This document shows positions 7,722 to 16,340 of a DNA stretch of 64,000 bases, piece by piece. The notes below the pieces were generated by a model, which saw only the letters and a program-made list of their open reading frames with translations, was not told the DNA's origin and searched no databases. Location: NCBI RefSeq assembly GCF_003293595.1, contig NZ_CP022162.1, forward strand, positions 1,209,737 through 1,273,736, in the 5' to 3' direction. Source of the stretch: Microbacterium sp. PM5 (GTDB lineage Bacteria > Actinomycetota > Actinomycetes > Actinomycetales > Microbacteriaceae). The translations under genes were made by a program, and so were the position numbers. Numbering within the stretch: the stretch's first letter is position 1; each line of letters opens with the position of its first letter.

Positions 7722-8915
7722 TCAGTCCGCGCGCTCGGCGACCTCACGGTAGAGAGCCTCCGTGGCGTCGGCGATCGCCTGCCAGCTGAAGGCCGTGGCG
7801 GCGCGTTCCCGGCCGGCCGCGCCGTACGCGCGCGCTCTCTCGGGGTCGGACACCACTTCGGTGAGCACGGCCGCGAGATCGGCGACGAAGCGGTCGGGGT
7901 CGACGGGCGTCCCGGTCCCGTCCTGCACCTGCTCGATCGGAACCAACCGCCCGGTGACCCCGTCGACGACGACCTCGGGGATGCCGCCGGTCGCGGTGCC
8001 CACGACGGCGGCACCGCACGCCATGGCCTCGAGGTTCACGATGCCGAGCGGCTCGTACACGCTCGGGCACACGAAGGTGGTGGCAGAGGTCAGGATCGCG
8101 CAGAGCTGGTCGCGCTGCAGGAACTCGTCGATCCACACCACGCCGTCTCGGCGCGCCTGGAGGTCGCGGACGAGACCTTCGACCTCGGCCATGATCTGCG
8201 GCGTGTCCGGAGCGCCGGCGCAGAGGACGATCTGCACGTCGGCGGGCAGCTCAGCGGCGGCCCGAAGGAAATAGGGCAGGCCCTTCTGCCGGGTGATACG
8301 ACCGACGAACACCACCGACGGGCGGTTCGGATCGATGCCGTAGCACTCGAGAAGCGCATGGTCCTCCCGCGGATGCCACGCCTCCACGTCGATCCCGTTG
8401 TAGATCACGCGCACTTTCGCGGGATCGAGCGAGGGATAGCTGCGCAGGATGTCGCGGCGCATTCCGTCGCTGACCGCGATCACGGCAGCGGCGTTCTCGT
8501 ACGCGGTCTTCTCGATGTAGCTCGACACGGCATACCCGCCTCCGAGCTGCTCCGCCTTCCACGGTCGCAGCGGCTCGAGTGAGTGGGCCGTTACCACGTG
8601 CGGGATGCCGTGCAACAGCGAGGCGAGGTGCCCCGCGAAGTTCGCGTACCACGTGTGCGAGTGCACCACATCGGCTCCTGCGACACCGCCGACGATCTCC
8701 AGGTCCGTGCCGAGCGTCTGCAGCGCGGGGTTGGCGCCGGCGAGCTCGACCGGCACGCCGTAGGACGTCGTGTCGGCCTCCTCGCGGTCGCCGCCGAACG
8801 CACGCACCTGCACGTCGATGCTCCGTCGCAGGGCAGCGACGAGTTCGGTGACGTGAACGCCGGCGCCGCCGTAGATCTCGGGCGGGTACTCCTTGGTGAC
8901 GATGTCGACGCGCAT
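7722..8915 (-). CDS. glgA: glycogen synthase / maltose-1-phosphate synthase, GT4 family
   Basis: 397 residues, the actinobacterial GT4-type glycogen synthase rather than the ~480-residue GT5 enzyme. The N-terminal Rossmann domain starts KEYPPEIYGGAGVHV. The nucleotide-sugar site has GRITRQKG and the EPLGIVNLEAMACG (E-x7-E) motif near residue 300. Such enzymes use ADP-glucose to extend glucan or to make maltose-1-phosphate (GlgM activity); sequence alone does not separate the two. It is divergent from glgC, which makes the ADP-glucose, across 46 bases. Confidence 0.88.
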   Translation of the reverse strand: MRVDIVTKEYPPEIYGGAGVHVTELVAALRRSIDVQVRAFGGDREEADTTSYGVPVELAGANPALQTLGTDLEIVGGVAGADVVHSHTWYANFAGHLASLLHGIPHVVTAHSLEPLRPWKAEQLGGGYAVSSYIEKTAYENAAAVIAVSDGMRRDILRSYPSLDPAKVRVIYNGIDVEAWHPREDHALLECYGIDPNRPSVVFVGRITRQKGLPYFLRAAAELPADVQIVLCAGAPDTPQIMAEVEGLVRDLQARRDGVVWIDEFLQRDQLCAILTSATTFVCPSVYEPLGIVNLEAMACGAAVVGTATGGIPEVVVDGVTGRLVPIEQVQDGTGTPVDPDRFVADLAAVLTEVVSDPERARAYGAAGRERAATAFSWQAIADATEALYREVAERAD

Positions 8916-8922
8916 GTCACGA

Positions 8923-8955
8923 ACGCTAGTACACGGTCGAACGGGGGCCTAGTGT
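8923..8955. promoter_or_regulatory. divergent glgA/glgC promoter pair
   Basis: Minus-strand TAGCGT (8923-8928) lies seven bases from the glgA ATG. Plus-strand TAGTGT (8950-8955) lies six bases from the glgC ATG. Both fit leaderless transcription, with overlapping promoter territory. Confidence 0.5.
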
Positions 8956-8961
8956 GGTGAC

Positions 8962-10206
8962 ATGCCTGCAGCGCCGAAGGTCTTCGGAATCATCCTCGCC
9001 GGCGGCGAGGGAAAGCGCCTCATGCCTCTGACGGAGGACAGAGCCAAACCCGCGGTGCCCTTCGGCGGCCAGTACCGGCTGATCGACTTCGCGATCTCGA
9101 ACCTGATCAATTCGGGACTTCGGCAGATCGTGGTGCTGACGCAGTACAAGTCGCACAGCCTCGACCGGCACGTGTCCCAGACCTGGCGGATGTCCGCTCT
9201 GTTGAACTCCTACGTGGCCTCGGTGCCGGCGCAGCAGCGTCTGGGCAAGCGCTGGTTCTCCGGCTCGGCAGACGCCATCCTGCAGTCGTTGAACCTCATC
9301 CACGACGAGAAGCCCGACATCGTGGTGGTGATCGGCGCCGACCACGTGTACCGGATGGACTTCGAGCAGATGCTGGCCGCGCACATCGAGTCGGGAGCCA
9401 AGGCGACGGTCGCCGGCATCCGCCAGCCCATCGGGCTCGCCAACCAGTTCGGGGTGATCGATCTCGACCCGAGCGACAACGTCACGATCCGCGACTTCCT
9501 CGAAAAGCCCCAGAACCCGACCGGACTGGCCGATGCGCCGCACGAGGTGCTGGCATCGATGGGCAACTACATCTTCGATGCCGACGCCCTGATCGCGGCT
9601 GTGGAAGCGGACGGCGAGCTGCCGGGCTCGAACCACGACATGGGCGGCGACATCATCCCCTATTTCGTGGGGCGCGGCGAGGCGGCGGTGTATGACTTCA
9701 AGCGCAACGACGTGCCGGGCTCGACCGATCGCGACCGCGACTACTGGCGGGATGTGGGCACGATCGACTCGTTCTTCGACGCGCACATGGATCTCATCTC
9801 GACGCTGCCGATCTTCAACCTCTACAACGTCGACTGGCCGATCCACTCGCAGTCGGTGAACTCGCCGCCCGCCAAGTTCGTGCGCGACGGCGTCGGCCGT
9901 ATGGGCAACGCGATCGACTCGATCGTGTCACTGGGCTCGGTGCTGTCGGGAACCCATCTGGAGCGCTCCGTGGTCGGCCCATGGACGTTGTCGGGCGGCG
10001 GCTCGACCATCACCGATTCCGTGCTCTTCGATCACGTCCAGGTCGGTGCCGGCGCGCGGGTGCATCGCGCGATCCTCGACAAGAACGTCGTGCTGGAGCC
10101 GGGGGCGACGGTCGGCGTCGATCGTGCCTTCGATCTCGCGCGCGGCTTCACCGTGACCGACAGCGGCATCACCGTGGTGGGAAAGAACGCCTACGTCGCA
10201 CGCTGA
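8962..10206 (+). CDS. glgC: glucose-1-phosphate adenylyltransferase (ADP-glucose pyrophosphorylase)
   Basis: 414 residues, standard length. The nucleotidyltransferase domain begins [29 protein letters not shown] (quoted here as two parts: the [10 protein letters not shown] and [15 protein letters not shown] motifs). The GlgC signatures [12 protein letters not shown] and ADHVYRMD follow. A left-handed beta-helix domain occupies about residues 290-414. It makes ADP-glucose from glucose-1-phosphate and ATP, the committed step of glycogen synthesis, and supplies the divergent glgA product. Confidence 0.95.
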   Translation: MPAAPKVFGIILAGGEGKRLMPLTEDRAKPAVPFGGQYRLIDFAISNLINSGLRQIVVLTQYKSHSLDRHVSQTWRMSALLNSYVASVPAQQRLGKRWFSGSADAILQSLNLIHDEKPDIVVVIGADHVYRMDFEQMLAAHIESGAKATVAGIRQPIGLANQFGVIDLDPSDNVTIRDFLEKPQNPTGLADAPHEVLASMGNYIFDADALIAAVEADGELPGSNHDMGGDIIPYFVGRGEAAVYDFKRNDVPGSTDRDRDYWRDVGTIDSFFDAHMDLISTLPIFNLYNVDWPIHSQSVNSPPAKFVRDGVGRMGNAIDSIVSLGSVLSGTHLERSVVGPWTLSGGGSTITDSVLFDHVQVGAGARVHRAILDKNVVLEPGATVGVDRAFDLARGFTVTDSGITVVGKNAYVAR

Positions 10207-10213
10207 CGGCCGA

Positions 10214-10219
10214 TAGGTT
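10214..10219 (+). promoter_or_regulatory. -10 element of serB
   Basis: TAGGTT, six bases before the GTG start at 10226. Confidence 0.5.
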
Positions 10220-10225
10220 GGACGG

Positions 10226-10861
10226 GTGCCTGACGCCCGCTTCCTCGTCGTGTTCGACGCCGACTCCACTCTGCTGCGCAACGAAGTCATCGAGCTCATC
10301 GCCGACGAGGCCGGCCGTGGCCCCGAGGTCGCGGCGGCCACCGAGGCGGCGATGCGCGGTGAAGTGGATTTCGCGACGAGTCTGCGCTCGCGCGTGGCCG
10401 AGCTGCGCGGCGTCCCGCTGAGCGCCTTCGACCGCGTGCGGGCGCGCGTAGAGCCCACCCCGGGAGCGGCCGAGCTCGTCGCCGCCATTCACGCCCGCGG
10501 CGGGAGGGCCGCCGTCGTATCCGGCGGATTCCACGAGATCCTGGACGTCATCGCACCCCGGCTCGGAATCGACGAGTGGCGCGCGAATCGACTGGCCGTC
10601 GACGGCGGCGTGCTGTCCGGCCTCGTCGATGGCGAGATCGTGGATGCCGCCGGCAAAGCCGCAGCACTGGGCGAGTGGGCCGCGGCATCCGGTGTTCCGC
10701 TCTCCCGCACGATCGCCGTGGGCGACGGCGCGAACGACCTGCAGATGATGGCCGTCGCCGGGCTCGGCGTCGCGTTCAACGCGAAGCCCGCGGTGCGACG
10801 GCACGCCGACCTCGTCATCGGCCCGGTCGACCTGCGCGAACTCATCCCAATGCTCCCCTGA
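10226..10861 (+). CDS. serB: phosphoserine phosphatase
   Basis: 211 residues, HAD family, without the N-terminal ACT domains found in longer SerB proteins. Motif I is VFDADSTLLRNE, with the aspartyl nucleophile near residue 10. Motif II lies in VVSGGFHE and motif III in GDGANDLQMM. It hydrolyses phosphoserine to serine. The start is GTG, set by the TAGGTT hexamer six bases upstream. Confidence 0.9.
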   Translation: MPDARFLVVFDADSTLLRNEVIELIADEAGRGPEVAAATEAAMRGEVDFATSLRSRVAELRGVPLSAFDRVRARVEPTPGAAELVAAIHARGGRAAVVSGGFHEILDVIAPRLGIDEWRANRLAVDGGVLSGLVDGEIVDAAGKAAALGEWAAASGVPLSRTIAVGDGANDLQMMAVAGLGVAFNAKPAVRRHADLVIGPVDLRELIPMLP

Positions 10862-10914
10862 CCTTCCGCGACCGCATCGCGCGTCGTGGACGCACGGATG
10901 TCGGTGGCCCGGCG

Positions 10915-10920
10915 TACCGT
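10915..10920 (+). promoter_or_regulatory. -10 element of the second alpha/beta hydrolase
   Basis: TACCGT, six bases before ATG 10927. Confidence 0.45.
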
Positions 10921-10926
10921 GAGCGC

Positions 10927-11646
10927 ATGGACGTCATCATGATTCCCGGTCTCTGGCTCGACGCATCGTCGTGGGACGACGTGCTTCCTGCGCTGCGCAG
11001 TGCAGGGTTGACCCCACGACCGTTGACGATGCCGGGCCTGGGGGCGCCCGGCGTCGAGAGCGCCGGCATCGGCATCGCCGACTGGGTCGCGGCGGCCGTC
11101 GCCGCGATCGACGAGTCTGTCGGACCCGTTGCGGTCGTCGGCCACAGCGGAGGCGGCAACGTCGCCTGGGGAGCAGCGGATGCCCGCCCCGAACGCGTGG
11201 CCCGGGTCGTCCTGGTCGATACTGCGGTGCCGCACGACGGGGGCATGATCTCGGAGTTCGACGTCGTCGACGGCGTCGTGCCGTTCCCCGGCTGGGACTT
11301 CTTCGACGAGGACGACGTGGCTGATCTCGACGCGCAGACGCGGGCGCGCACCGCACCGCTGACCCGCTCGGTGCCGGCTCGGGTCCCCACCGACGCGATC
11401 GCGCTGCACGACGAACGTCGCTACGAGCTTCCCGTCACCGTGCTCTCCGGATCACTGGGCGAAGAGGAGTTCCGCGGCTTCCTCGCACAGTGGGGCCGGT
11501 ACGCCGACGAGTTCTCGGCGATCCGCGACACCGAGATCGTCCGTCTGGGCAGCGGCCATTGGCCGCAGTTCTCCCAGCCACAGCGGCTGGGCGACGCGAT
11601 CGCCGCCGCCATCACGCGAGCGCCGCTGCCTTCGTCGCCGCGCTGA
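10927..11646 (+). CDS. small alpha/beta hydrolase
   Basis: 239 residues. It begins MDVIMIPGLWLDASSWDDV, has the nucleophile elbow GHSGGG near residue 75, and a late catalytic histidine in LGSGHWPQFSQP. It resembles the salicylate-binding/plant esterase-like subgroup (AB hydrolase 6). The substrate is unknown. A TACCGT hexamer six bases upstream fixes the start and gives it a promoter separate from serB. Confidence 0.75.
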   Translation: MDVIMIPGLWLDASSWDDVLPALRSAGLTPRPLTMPGLGAPGVESAGIGIADWVAAAVAAIDESVGPVAVVGHSGGGNVAWGAADARPERVARVVLVDTAVPHDGGMISEFDVVDGVVPFPGWDFFDEDDVADLDAQTRARTAPLTRSVPARVPTDAIALHDERRYELPVTVLSGSLGEEEFRGFLAQWGRYADEFSAIRDTEIVRLGSGHWPQFSQPQRLGDAIAAAITRAPLPSSPR

Positions 11647-11711
11647 GCGGGCCGCAAGACCCACCGGTCACGGCGAGAGGGTCTCCGCAGCGAGCCGAGA
11701 TGCCGAGGGGC

Positions 11712-12422
11712 TCAGTGCCCCATCCCGAGACCGCCGTCGACGGGGATGACGGCACCCGAGATGTAGGCGGCATCCTCCGACGCCAGCCACGTGACGACGC
11801 CGGCGACCTCGTCGGGGGTCGCGAAGCGACCGACGGGAATGTTCCGCTTGTACTCGTTCTGCGTGTCTTCGGGCAGTTCGGCGGTCATGTCGGTCTCGAT
11901 GAATCCGGGCGCGACGACGTTGGTCGTGATCCCGCGACCGCCGAGCTCTCGAGTCAGCGAGCGCGCAAAGCCGACGAGTGCCGCCTTCGACGACGAGTAG
12001 TTGATCTGGCCGGGCGACCCGTACAGACCCACGACGCTCGAGATGAGGATGACCCGTCCCCACTTGGCGCGCAGCATGCCCTTGGACGCACGCTTGACGA
12101 CGCGGAACGTTCCGCCCAGGTTCGTGGCCACGACGGAGTCGAAATCGTCCTCGGTCATCCGCAGCAGCAGCGTGTCCTTCGTGATCCCGGCGTTCGCGAC
12201 CACGATCTCCACGGGACCGAGCTGCTTCTCGACCTCGGCGAACGCGGCATCCAACGACGCAGCATCCGTCACGTCGGCCCGCACCGTGAGCGTGCCCTCC
12301 GGGCCCTCGCCGGAGCGGGCGGTGACCGCGGTGCGATACCCCTCCGCGACGAAGCGGGCGGCGATGGCGCGGCCGATGCCGCGGTTTCCGCCGGTGACGA
12401 GGACGACACGGTCGTGCGACAT
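11712..12422 (-). CDS. fabG: 3-oxoacyl-ACP reductase (SDR family)
   Basis: 236 residues, classical SDR. The cofactor motif is TGGNRGIG near residue 10, followed by VANAG, the catalytic Ser in ISSVVGLYG and the YSSSK Tyr/Lys pair near residue 150. It is shortest and closest to the FabG/MabA type that reduces 3-oxoacyl-ACP with NADPH in fatty acid elongation. No other fatty acid synthase genes adjoin it. It has its own TAGGCT promoter and an ACGGAG sequence before the ATG. Confidence 0.82.
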   Translation of the reverse strand: MSHDRVVLVTGGNRGIGRAIAARFVAEGYRTAVTARSGEGPEGTLTVRADVTDAASLDAAFAEVEKQLGPVEIVVANAGITKDTLLLRMTEDDFDSVVATNLGGTFRVVKRASKGMLRAKWGRVILISSVVGLYGSPGQINYSSSKAALVGFARSLTRELGGRGITTNVVAPGFIETDMTAELPEDTQNEYKRNIPVGRFATPDEVAGVVTWLASEDAAYISGAVIPVDGGLGMGH

Positions 12423-12455
12423 AGGGGCTCCGTTTCGCTCGGGAGGAACCGCCCC

Positions 12456-12509
12456 AGCCTACCCGTCGCGCACGACGGATCCCCTCTCGCGCGCGGCGCC
12501 CGATAGGCT
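12456..12509. promoter_or_regulatory. divergent fabG / DUF4190 promoter region
   Basis: TAGGCT on the minus strand (12456-12461) serves fabG with a leader of about 28 bases. TAGGCT on the plus strand (12504-12509) serves the DUF4190 gene. Both genes here have Shine-Dalgarno sequences. Confidence 0.5.
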
Positions 12510-12532
12510 GGCACGGCGAGACAGGAGAGATC

Positions 12533-13057
12533 ATGACCGACGCGACGAACCCTCAGTCCCCGGATGCCGCGGCCACCCCGCCCGTGACGCCTCCGACTCC
12601 GGCACCTGCGGCCGATGCGACCTATGCGCCGCCGGCGGCACCCGCCTACCAGCCTCCGGCATATCAGCCGCCGTCCTATCCCTCCGCACCCCCGGCGTAC
12701 GGCGCGAGCACCGGCGCCCCGGTGCAGCCCGCTCCTGGCGCACCGCCCGTGTACGGGTCCGCTCCCTACTACGGGGCGCCCGCCGTGAAGACGAACGTGC
12801 TCGCCGTCATCTCGATGATCGCGTCGATCCTGGGCTTCGTGTGGATCCTTCCGCTCATCGGGTCGGTTGGCGGTGCCATCATGGGCCACATCTCGCTGAA
12901 CCAGATCAAGCGCACGGGTGAAGGCGGCCGCGCAATGGCGCTTGCGGGCGTGATCGTGGGATGGGTCGGCACCGCGATCTCACTCTTGATCATCGGCTTC
13001 TTCGTCTTCTTCATCATCCTCGGGGCCGCCGCCAGCTCGCGTTACGGCTCGTACTGA
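12533..13057 (+). CDS. DUF4190 domain membrane protein with proline-rich N-terminus
   Basis: 174 residues. Residues 1-85 are low complexity, rich in Pro, Ala, Tyr and Gln (repeated AYQPPAY-like units). Two membrane helices follow, separated by GHISLNQIKRTGEGGRAMA, which is the DUF4190 signature. The tail is probably cytoplasmic or surface exposed. The function of the family is unknown. ACAGGAGAGA precedes the ATG. Confidence 0.8.
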   Translation: MTDATNPQSPDAAATPPVTPPTPAPAADATYAPPAAPAYQPPAYQPPSYPSAPPAYGASTGAPVQPAPGAPPVYGSAPYYGAPAVKTNVLAVISMIASILGFVWILPLIGSVGGAIMGHISLNQIKRTGEGGRAMALAGVIVGWVGTAISLLIIGFFVFFIILGAAASSRYGSY

Positions 13058-13092
13058 TCGGGCGACGCCGCGCCTGCGACGCCCACGCGGCG

Positions 13093-13098
13093 TAGGCT
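13093..13098 (+). promoter_or_regulatory. -10 element of the DUF3099-SURF1 operon
   Basis: TAGGCT, nine bases before GTG 13108, with GAGGGG between. The mRNA leader would be only a few bases. Confidence 0.45.
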
Positions 13099-13107
13099 GA
13101 GGGGACC

Positions 13108-13497
13108 GTGAAAAGCTCCCGTGCTCAGTCCGCCACGTCGTTGCCGCGCGCGCCGCGCGACGACGCGAGCGCGCGCATGACGAAGTACTTCACGATGATG
13201 GTCATCCGGGTGATCTGCTTCGTCCTCATGGTGGCCGTCACCCCCTACAGCTGGTACACGTGGCTGTTCGGAGCCGGAGCGATGTTCCTTCCCTACTTCG
13301 CCGTGGTGATCGCCAACGTCGCCTCCGGATCGGCCGAACGTGCCATCGCCCCCGAGCGCGCGATCGAGGCCTCTCCGACCCTGCGTCCACCGTCGGACGC
13401 CCCGACCGCCGCGGTCGACGAGACGCCCCGCGTGATCAGACTGAGCGAGTCCTCGCGGCAGCCGCCCGCACCCCGGACGCCGTCGGACGACGAATGA
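13108..13497 (+). CDS. DUF3099 domain membrane protein
   Basis: 129 residues from a GTG start. There are two membrane helices (about residues 30-50 and 53-72). ARMTKYFTMMVIRVICF marks DUF3099, an actinobacterial family of unknown function. The C-terminal half is polar and Pro-rich. It heads a three-gene unit with 4-base ATGA overlaps leading into SURF1, so a link with cytochrome oxidase assembly or the membrane is possible. Confidence 0.8.
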   Translation: MKSSRAQSATSLPRAPRDDASARMTKYFTMMVIRVICFVLMVAVTPYSWYTWLFGAGAMFLPYFAVVIANVASGSAERAIAPERAIEASPTLRPPSDAPTAAVDETPRVIRLSESSRQPPAPRTPSDDE

Positions 13498-13697
13498 CCG
13501 AGGCCATCTGCTCGAGGACCGGCTGCCGCGCGCCCGCGACGTGGCAGGTGCAGTGGCGCAATCCGCGCATCCACGCGCCCGAACGACGCAAGATCTGGGC
13601 CGCGTGCGGCGATCACGTCGACTATCTGCGCGACTATCTCGCCGCCCGCGACTTCCCGGTGGACGTGGTCGCCTTCGATACGGAGGCGACCAGATGA
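13494..13697 (+). CDS. small Cys/His-rich protein, unknown function
   Basis: 67 residues. Two cysteines in CSRTGC near the N-terminus and a later Cys and His in WAACGDHVDYL suggest a bound zinc. Homologues between DUF3099 and SURF1 genes are common in Microbacteriaceae, but I know of no function. Both ends use ATGA overlaps, so it is co-translated with its neighbours. Confidence 0.7.
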   Translation: MTEAICSRTGCRAPATWQVQWRNPRIHAPERRKIWAACGDHVDYLRDYLAARDFPVDVVAFDTEATR

Positions 13698-14602
13698 GAG
13701 AACGCACGGCTCGGCAGCAGACGGCGCTGCGCTGGGCAGGATACGTCGCGATCGCGATCGTCTTCGCGATCGTCTGCGCCTTCCTGTCGAACTGGCAGTT
13801 CACGCGCAACGCGGAGCGAAGCAGCCAACTCGCCCTGATCGCCGCGAACTACGACGCCGCGCCGGTGCCGCTGGGGCAGGTGATCGGCGCCGACGGCGCG
13901 TTCCGACCCGGCGACCAATGGCGCCCGGTCTCCCTGACCGGTCAGTATCTGACCGACCACACGCTGTTGGCTCGTAATCGCGCGCACGGTGGGACGAGCG
14001 CCTTCGAGGTGCTCGTCCCATTCCGGACGGTCGACGGAGCGGTCTTCCTCGTCGACCGCGGCTGGCTGCCGCCCGGCTCCTCCCAGCCCGAGCCGGACGC
14101 GATCCCCACTCCCCCCGCCGGCCAGGTACAGGTGATCGCGCGACTCAAGCCGGGCGAGCCGCTGCCGAACTCGGGACGCTCCGCGCCGGACGGCCAGGTG
14201 CCGACCATCAATCTCCCCCTGATCGCGGAGACCACCGCTCAGCCCGCGCTCATCACGAGCGCCTACGGACTGCTGGTGTCCGAACAGCCCAGTCCCGCGG
14301 AGACACCCAACGCACTCGAGTCGCCATCGGACGACCCCGGCCCATACCTCTCGTACGCGATCCAGTGGATCCTCTTCGCGCTGATGGGATTCGTCTTCAT
14401 CTGGTACATGATCCGCACCGAGATCCGTCACCGGCGAGAGGATGCGGAAGACGCAGCCGCGGAACGGGCAGGCGAGACCCCGACGCCGGACGAGGAGGAG
14501 GCGTCTCCCGCCGCTCGTCGGCGCCGACAGCGCGAAGCCCGGCGACCGGATCGCGACATGCAGGAAGAAGACGCCCTTCTCGACGAGCTGACGTCCCGCT
14601 GA
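13694..14602 (+). CDS. SURF1 family cytochrome oxidase assembly protein
   Basis: 302 residues. The first helix lies at about residues 14-32, followed by the family motif NWQFTRNAERSSQ. A large extracytoplasmic domain includes WRPVSLTGQY and FLVDRGWLPPG, and a second helix sits near residue 225. A charged cytoplasmic tail of about 65 residues is longer than usual. SURF1 proteins assist insertion of heme A into cytochrome c oxidase. ctaA and ctaB about 15 kb away would make that heme. Confidence 0.85.
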   Translation: MRERTARQQTALRWAGYVAIAIVFAIVCAFLSNWQFTRNAERSSQLALIAANYDAAPVPLGQVIGADGAFRPGDQWRPVSLTGQYLTDHTLLARNRAHGGTSAFEVLVPFRTVDGAVFLVDRGWLPPGSSQPEPDAIPTPPAGQVQVIARLKPGEPLPNSGRSAPDGQVPTINLPLIAETTAQPALITSAYGLLVSEQPSPAETPNALESPSDDPGPYLSYAIQWILFALMGFVFIWYMIRTEIRHRREDAEDAAAERAGETPTPDEEEASPAARRRRQREARRPDRDMQEEDALLDELTSR

Positions 14603-14624
14603 GCAGTCCGACGCGGAATCGGCG

Positions 14625-16223
14625 TCAGGCGAGGGTGATCAGGTCGACGTAGTCGCGACCCCAGATGTCCTCGACGCCGTCGGGCAGGATCAGCACCCGT
14701 TCGGGGTTGAGGGCCTGAACGGCGCCCTCGTCGTGGGAGACCAGCACGACCGCACCTTCGTAATGGGCCAGTGCGCCGAGGATCTCCTCGCGCGAGGCGG
14801 GGTCGAGGTTGTTGGTGGGTTCGTCCAGCAGCAGCATGTTCGCCGACGAGACGACGAGCGTCGCCAACGACAGACGAGTCTTCTCACCGCCGGAGAGCAC
14901 ACCGGCGGGCTTGAGGACGTCGTCACCGGTGAACAGGAACGAACCGAGCACCTTGCGCGCCTCGGTGGCGTTGATATCCGGCGCCGCCGACATCATGTTG
15001 TCGAGGACCGACCGGTTGACGTCGAGGTTCTCGTGCTCCTGCGCGTAGTAGCCGATCTTCAGGCCGTGGCCGGGTTCGATGATGCCGGTGTCGGCCTTGT
15101 CGACGCCGGCGAGGATCCTGAGCAACGTGGTCTTGCCGGCACCGTTGAGCCCGAGCACGACCACTTTCGATCCGCGATCGATGGCCAGGTCGACGTCCGT
15201 GAAGATCTCCAGCGATCCGTAGGACTTCGAGAGGTTCTTCGCCATGAGCGGCGTCTTGCCGCACGGCGCCGGCTTGGGGAAGCGCAGCTTCGCGACGCGG
15301 TCCTCTTGGCGGACCTCCTCGAGACCGGAGAGCATCTTCTCGGCGCGAGCGACCATCTGGTGGGCCGCGGCGGCCTTGGACGCCTTCGCACCGAAGCGCG
15401 CGGCCTGCAACTGCAGCGCCGTCGCCTTCTTCTCGATGTTGACGCGCTCCTTCTTGCGTCGTTCCTCATCGGCGACCCGCTGGCGCAGGTAGTTCTTCCA
15501 GTTCATGTTGTAGACGTCGATGACCTGACGCATCGCGTCGAGGTAGAAGACACGGTTGACCGTCTCGCCGACGAGTTCCACGTCGTGGCTGATGACGATG
15601 AGCCCGCCCTTGTAGTTCTTCAGGAACTCGCGCAGCCACACGACGCTGTCCGCGTCGAGGTGGTTCGTCGGCTCGTCGAGGATCATCGTCTGCGCGTCGG
15701 AGAAGAGGATGCGCGCAAGCTCGATGCGACGACGCTGACCGCCCGACAGGGTCTTCAGGGGCTGGTCGAGGATGCGGTCCGGCAGCGACAGGTTGTGCGC
15801 GATGGATGCCGCTTCCGACTCGGCCGCGTACCCGCCGAGCGCCTCGAAGCGCTCCATGAGGTTGCCGTAGCGGCGCATCGCCTTCGCGGCCGCCTTTTCG
15901 TCGGCATCCCCCATCTGCAACGAGGCCTCGTGCATCTGCAGGGCGAGCGTGCCGAGCCCTCGCGCATCGAGGATGCGGGTGCGCGCCAGCATCTCCGGAT
16001 CGCCGGAGCGCGGGTCCTGCGGCAGGTAGCCGAGCTCGCCCGAGCGTTCGACCTTTCCGTCGGCCGGCAGCAGGTCGCCCGCGAGCACCTTCGTGAGCGT
16101 CGTCTTGCCGGCTCCATTGCGGCCGACGAGACCGATCTTGTCGCCGTCGGAGACGCGAAACGACACCTCCGACATGAGCGTGCGAGCGCCCACGCGGATC
16201 TCGAGGTCGTGCACGGCAAGCAC
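14625..16223 (-). CDS. ABC-F family ATPase (ribosome-associated type)
   Basis: 532 residues from GTG 16223. There are two ABC domains (about residues 5-240 and 315-525), each with Walker A (GRNGAGKTT and GLNGAGKTT) and DEPTN Walker B boxes with LSGGQ and LSGGE signatures. They are joined by a charged, helical linker (about 245-305), and there are no membrane helices. This is the ABC-F layout; members act on the ribosome as translation factors (EttA-like) or antibiotic protection factors. The frame stays open upstream to 17102, but that extension lacks family features and lies opposite a GNAT gene. Confidence 0.85.
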   Translation of the reverse strand: MLAVHDLEIRVGARTLMSEVSFRVSDGDKIGLVGRNGAGKTTLTKVLAGDLLPADGKVERSGELGYLPQDPRSGDPEMLARTRILDARGLGTLALQMHEASLQMGDADEKAAAKAMRRYGNLMERFEALGGYAAESEAASIAHNLSLPDRILDQPLKTLSGGQRRRIELARILFSDAQTMILDEPTNHLDADSVVWLREFLKNYKGGLIVISHDVELVGETVNRVFYLDAMRQVIDVYNMNWKNYLRQRVADEERRKKERVNIEKKATALQLQAARFGAKASKAAAAHQMVARAEKMLSGLEEVRQEDRVAKLRFPKPAPCGKTPLMAKNLSKSYGSLEIFTDVDLAIDRGSKVVVLGLNGAGKTTLLRILAGVDKADTGIIEPGHGLKIGYYAQEHENLDVNRSVLDNMMSAAPDINATEARKVLGSFLFTGDDVLKPAGVLSGGEKTRLSLATLVVSSANMLLLDEPTNNLDPASREEILGALAHYEGAVVLVSHDEGAVQALNPERVLILPDGVEDIWGRDYVDLITLA

Positions 16224-16340
16224 AGCAGACGTCCGTTCGTCGGGGATGGGGAACGGCCCGGAGACGGACCAGCCTCCCATTCTACCGTCCACGTCCGGCG
16301 TCGGCCGCCGCTCGAGTCCAGAGGTGCCAGACTCGGGACC